A program made the position numbers and the translations under genes. Source: Manduca sexta (taxonomy: Eukaryota; Arthropoda; Insecta; Lepidoptera; Sphingidae). From it: a stretch of DNA of 64,000 nt. Below the pieces are notes generated by a model. That model saw only the letters and a program-made list of their open reading frames with translations, searched no databases and was not told the DNA's origin. The stretch's first letter is position 1; each line of letters begins with the position of its first letter. Positions 59,641 to 64,000 of this stretch are shown here, piece after piece. Location: NCBI RefSeq assembly GCF_014839805.1, contig NC_051141.1:14578777-14642776 (forward strand), in the 5' to 3' direction.

Positions 59641-62429
59641 GCTTGTTATTTCTTCTTGTTACTTAATCTCATTTTATAAAGAACCCTTAATAATTATTGT
59701 AAAATTATCTTTGACTCCATTAATGGCAAATGTGTCAAAATGAGGAACATGCCTGATTCAAAAGGTGAAATATCGTGTTTTTGTTTTATTATAATGTAAA
59801 TCACCAATATTTTAAACGTCGTCAAAATTTATGTAGGCCATCTGCAAAAGTACTCAAAAGATAAAGGTATACAATTCAGTCACTAAATATTTATTTTTTG
59901 GAAACTAATTTATTATAGGCCTATAATTTAATTTTGAGACAGAGGCATGAGCGTTAGCTAGTTATTCTAATTATAATTTGTGTAGGTCAATGTGTTTCAT
60001 GGTATTTTTTAGGTGGTGTTGAATTTGGTATTATTTCCCGTTGACTCATAGATTTTTTGTAACATTTTACTGAGTATGCCTCATCAAAAATCATAATATG
60101 TAAGTAAGTTTACTTTTTATTGCGCAACTAAATTTATTGATAGTATAGGATATAGGAGTAGATGCCAAAATTCTGTACTTAATCTCGCCCTCATGTGACG
60201 CTAGTGAAGAACCCTGATCCGTTGATGGGTCGCGCTTAAAACTCGTAATTACGAGAATTTTCGAAAGATCTTACAGAAATAATGATCTTATCATGATATA
60301 AATAATGATCTTACAGAAAAAATGTACTAAACACATTACGACAATATACATACCGATAAGTACAAGCTTATTTCTATTGTCGTTATGTTTTTAGTTCTAC
60401 AAGAATGTAGCCAGTAGGAACATAAAATAACAGCCTGTTCCCATACAAGTAAGAATTTCTAAGAAAAAATATTTTATTGCTATATCTACGTGCTACTCTA
60501 TGATCAAACAATTTATCTGTCCATTTCTCTCTCCAGTTACACAAATTATATGCCCGCCTATGACAAATTAATTGTGTAAACTAATTAGGGGCCGATACTG
60601 AGAAACACGCCGCTCCGTTCGGCACACTTAAAGGAACACAGCATCTCAAACAATCTACATTTACATCTGAAAATTACGCTTAAACGTAACCTACTTTATT
60701 CTCCTAACTTAACGCAGTTACCAAACATTTTACTACTAAAATTGTATATAAAATGAAAAGCACTGTTACTTAAACAGCGCATTTTATGTTGTGTCTCGCT
60801 TTTTGATCTACAACAAAAAAAACATAAGTTTTTAATATTAACACCGTCCAAGATTAACATTAACCAATAGTACAACAACAAAAAAGCAATAACATAACCA
60901 AAACATCAAACACCTAATAAGAAACTAATTCGTTGAAATAAGGAAGGCAAAACCACATGTAACTCTGAGGCTGTGCTATTAAGAGCAACGCAAACGCAGC
61001 CTCCGTAGTGGTGGTCACATTGGAATGCCATAACTCAAGCATACCACCCTAACGGTACGTGGGACAGAGACACAAGCATACAATAGAGCGCGACGACGCG
61101 ACGACATGGTTGAACGACCGATCAAATAAGTTTTGAGCGCGGGTATAGTAACGCTACGTAACGTAGGTTATATTTCTTCTAAACGCGACTGCATATGCTA
61201 CGGGTGGGGAAGGGTCATGCATGAATTTTAGAACAAAGTCGACACTTTTCAATTTTTCTATGAAAATTTATGTTATTGTAGAACAATTCGTATTGATATT
61301 TGATTCCTTTTTTTTTGAGGTAGATTTTTATTAATTCATGAATAAATAAATTTGTCATAATTTTTTACACATTTTGAACATCGTCAAAATTAATACGCCA
61401 TAAACTTACCAGTATACAATACACACGTATTAGGTAACTTATAACTTCTAGCACTAATATGTGCCCCTATTTTTAAATATAAAGTAGTAATGTCATACTA
61501 AAAGGCAAAATAAATTGAAGGTATGCCAAAACCTTTGGTGGTCCATTTCCTTCCGCGTTTATTATAATAATAACATACCAATAATCTAGAAACGTTACTC
61601 CAAATAACGCTTTCCTGTTCTTGGCCTATAATTTTGTCATAGTCCTAGAACTGACCAGTGAATGTTGACACTCCAACGTTTACGAGTCCGGCGCTATTAC
61701 ACCACAACGTAGAGATAAAGTGGTTCCATTTATGCTGGTTATATTGACCACACAGTGTAGTGTCGTGACAAAAGAATCGTTGTTTCGATTTTTTTTAACA
61801 AGAATGTTTAATTTTAGTAGACGTGTACTTACATTAAGTGTGGCTCCTGCATGTGCGAGATCATTTCAAATGCCGCATTCAATGCGAGGGACCTCAATGA
61901 TAACAAGCGAATAATAACGTATAGTAAAAACTGTTAGAGATTTGCGCAGTTTTTTGGGACGTGGAATAACCTTTTAGAATACTGTTTATTCGCATGCTGC
62001 ATTAACCTCATTAGCGAACGCGGTCTTGCTACATTAGTGTCGGTAAGGGGGATATGCCAATTTATAGAATGTACGTTAGACAAAAAAACCTTGCCTAGAT
62101 CGACAAAAAATATATTCTAGGCTGTTACAAATATGATCTACAGAACACTATAAATACGAAGCTGTCTAAGGTCCAAGAGTAAGAGCGACCTTCGTGCCGG
62201 CTCGAGGCCGTTACAAAACGACTCATATACTTATATCAAAAAATATAAAAAGAGAGCGAGCATGAGCTCCTTGGCCTCACCAATTTGTAGCGGCGCAGTG
62301 GGCTTAAAAATAAAACGGCTGTCTACAGATTTATTCGACTAGTGTGCTGCGGCGGCATGACCCGCGCCTTTAAGTTTTTAATAATGTATCTCCTTTTTAT
62401 GTTCGATGTTGTATACGAGTTTAATTTGG
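59641..62429. other. Stretch with no supported gene
   Basis: Contains a small local duplication around GATCTTACAGAAATAATG (60267-60322) and a CG-rich spot at 61085-61170 (GAGCGCGACGACGCGACGAC), unassigned. No coding signal beyond short unsupported frames. Confidence 0.45.
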
Positions 62430-62480
62430 AGACGGCGGAGGCCTATTTCCAGCAGTGAACTGATTACATGATGATGATAC
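62430..62480 (+). mobile_element. Retroelement 3' end with (GAT)n tail
   Basis: GGAGACGGCGGAGGCCTATT followed by TCCAGCAGTGAACTGATTAC and ATGATGATGAT. This ending is known to me from lepidopteran LINEs, with the GAT microsatellite in place of a poly(A) tail. The 5' boundary is not visible. Confidence 0.5.
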
Positions 62481-63590
62481 AGTTTTAATTACGTTTTACG
62501 TGATTACTTATAATCTATTTCTTCGATAAATTTTGTATAAACACAAAAATATATTTAAAAAAAGCAATAATATAATTAGTTATTAAAATGAAATTATATA
62601 TAATAAGTTTCCTCAATCATATTATGATATAAATTTTTTTGGCGACAATTTTTATTGTGCCTTTCCTTTTATTTTTCACCACGTCATTATTTTGATATAA
62701 TTGGTTTATATCCGGTGCTTATAAGAAGATAGAGACGATTTTATCAAACTAAATGAAATTTTACCTTCTCATCATTCGGAACTAGTTTGAATCATTCAAT
62801 TCTTTTCAAATGTATCAATTGTAATTACTATCGCGGCGTGAACAAAAGAAGATACAGCAAAACTTGACCAGACTTCTCAGTTATGTTGTTACTCGAATAT
62901 AGCCCTTGTGCTCTATAAGATAGAACCGCGCACACCTCCCATTAACTGTTAAATAAAGTTTGGTCCCCTCAACAAAGGATCGAAACAAACGCGGTTCTAT
63001 ATCATTTTCGGAATTTTAAGGACATATTATCAAGATAATAGTTGGATTAGTTTGTTATTACTTTGAGATCTTGATATCGGACTAGGAAAGTTGTTGCATT
63101 CGATGTATTTGGGGCGGCGGGTCCTGGAGGCATTCACGAACTACGGTAAAAAATATGTGAGATTTACACAGACTATTTTCCTCTTTTATTTTAAAACTTG
63201 CACATACACTAATCAAAATAAATTGATATAATATTATAGGAATTTACATCGTACATAAAATCAAAACAAAAAAATATTTAAATTAAAACGTATGCATACA
63301 CTAGTATATTTTATTATACAAAATTTCGTATGTATGTTATAATATTATACTTCTCTAATATCCGGCTCTGCTGTACCCACATAGTGTCATCTTATATTTC
63401 TAAGAAAAATGCAACACTATCGCACCGGGAATGTAAAAAACGTATGTAATGTTTGTTAACCTCACTTTAAAACTCCTAACAAACATCCAAGGCCGGTTTC
63501 CGAACGCCATTGCATTCCTATCTGTGTTCCACATAACACACGTCTTACTACAAAATGTACTATACGTTTGGACACGGTGTCGGCCGTGTC
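62481..63590. other. Stretch with no supported gene
   Basis: AT-rich, no gene or repeat recognised. A short GC-rich spot is at 63110-63130. Confidence 0.45.
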
Positions 63591-63599
63591 GTTAGTTGG

Positions 63600-63742
63600 A
63601 ACACGAATCAAGATGGCGGCATGGCTCGTGCGCCGGCTAACTAACCTAGCACGTCCGTCAAACTTGTATGGAATTTCACTAGTGTATGAGAAACAAAGAT
63701 GTGGTGTTTTAGTATGAGGTGCCTAATTGAACTAGTAATGAG
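63600..63742 (+). promoter_or_regulatory. Possible promoter / 5' UTR exon at the right edge
   Basis: AATCAAGATGGCGGCATGG contains the YY1/Pho-type CAAGATGGCGGC core, common just downstream of transcription starts. Its ATG opens a 34-codon frame whose start, MAAWLVRRLTNLARPS, resembles a mitochondrial targeting sequence, but the frame stops at 63715. ATGAG followed by GTGAGC at 63742/63743 is a strong donor. It may be an untranslated first exon. Not decidable from sequence. Confidence 0.25.
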
Positions 63743-64000
63743 GTGAGCGGTGGTCTTCGTGATCTGGGTGGCGACCGAGGTATAAACTAAAGTGGATTCG
63801 TATATCTAAAGAAAATATATTGTATGCGCTCAACACTAAACTACCTATATTTTGACATTTTCTCCGTCGCTTAGGAATCAGAAATGTGACAGAATGCTTT
63901 GTTGATATTTAAGACAAACTGAGTTTGTTTACTATTTACACTTGGTATACAAAAAAGACGGTACGTTTGAAATACCGAACATAAAGAATAACGCGGCGGT

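Noticed and set aside
1..64000. CRISPR array, bacterial operon or integrated virus
   Set aside because: No regularly spaced direct repeats, no tight gene clusters and no viral protein motifs were seen on either strand.

Overview
The window looks like an AT-rich, gene-poor piece of a lepidopteran (moth or butterfly) genome. Four things suggest this: intron-like non-coding sequence throughout, several tRNA-derived SINEs with target-site duplications, common lepidopteran repeat fragments, and a decayed mariner element. There is no bacterial-style gene organisation and no complete, recognisable protein-coding gene. Most open reading frames here are short and unsupported. Repeat family names come from recall of recurring insect sequences, not from a search.

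Left end (1-8 kb): a GC-rich patch at 1.67-1.80 kb carries a strong minus-strand splice donor, possibly a 5' UTR exon. A plus-strand first coding exon with a signal peptide lies at 2993-3059 and ends in a consensus donor in phase 1. A phase-compatible exon with a strong acceptor lies at 7477-7703 and ends in a stop, so a two-exon gene for a small basic secreted protein of about 97 residues is possible. The stretch between the two divergent starts could be a bidirectional promoter. The putative intron holds a MITE, older repeats and two SINEs.

Middle (8-45 kb): mostly AT-rich sequence with repeat relics. These include an RTE-type LINE C-terminal fragment (21.1 kb), a CR1-like LINE tail (23.9 kb), a 569-bp GC-rich retroelement copy with an 18-bp target-site duplication (24.2-24.7 kb), SINEs, a tandem duplication (36.8 kb) and nested MITE ends (42.6-42.9 kb). 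Two GC-rich spots look like gene starts: a minus-strand 50-codon first exon at 29.1-29.2 kb and a plus-strand promoter-like segment at 31.1-31.3 kb.

Right part (45-64 kb): a nearly full-length but dead mariner (45.4-46.7 kb), a 5'-truncated SINE, a second copy of the MITE found at 4 kb, a cysteine-rich minus-strand terminal exon candidate (51.6-51.8 kb), a 1.3-kb terminal-inverted-repeat element holding eight copies of a 14-bp motif in both orientations (54.8-56.2 kb), and a cluster of CTCF-like AGATGGCGC motifs (57.0-57.2 kb). All exon calls are inferences from splice signals, phase and composition; transcript data would decide them.
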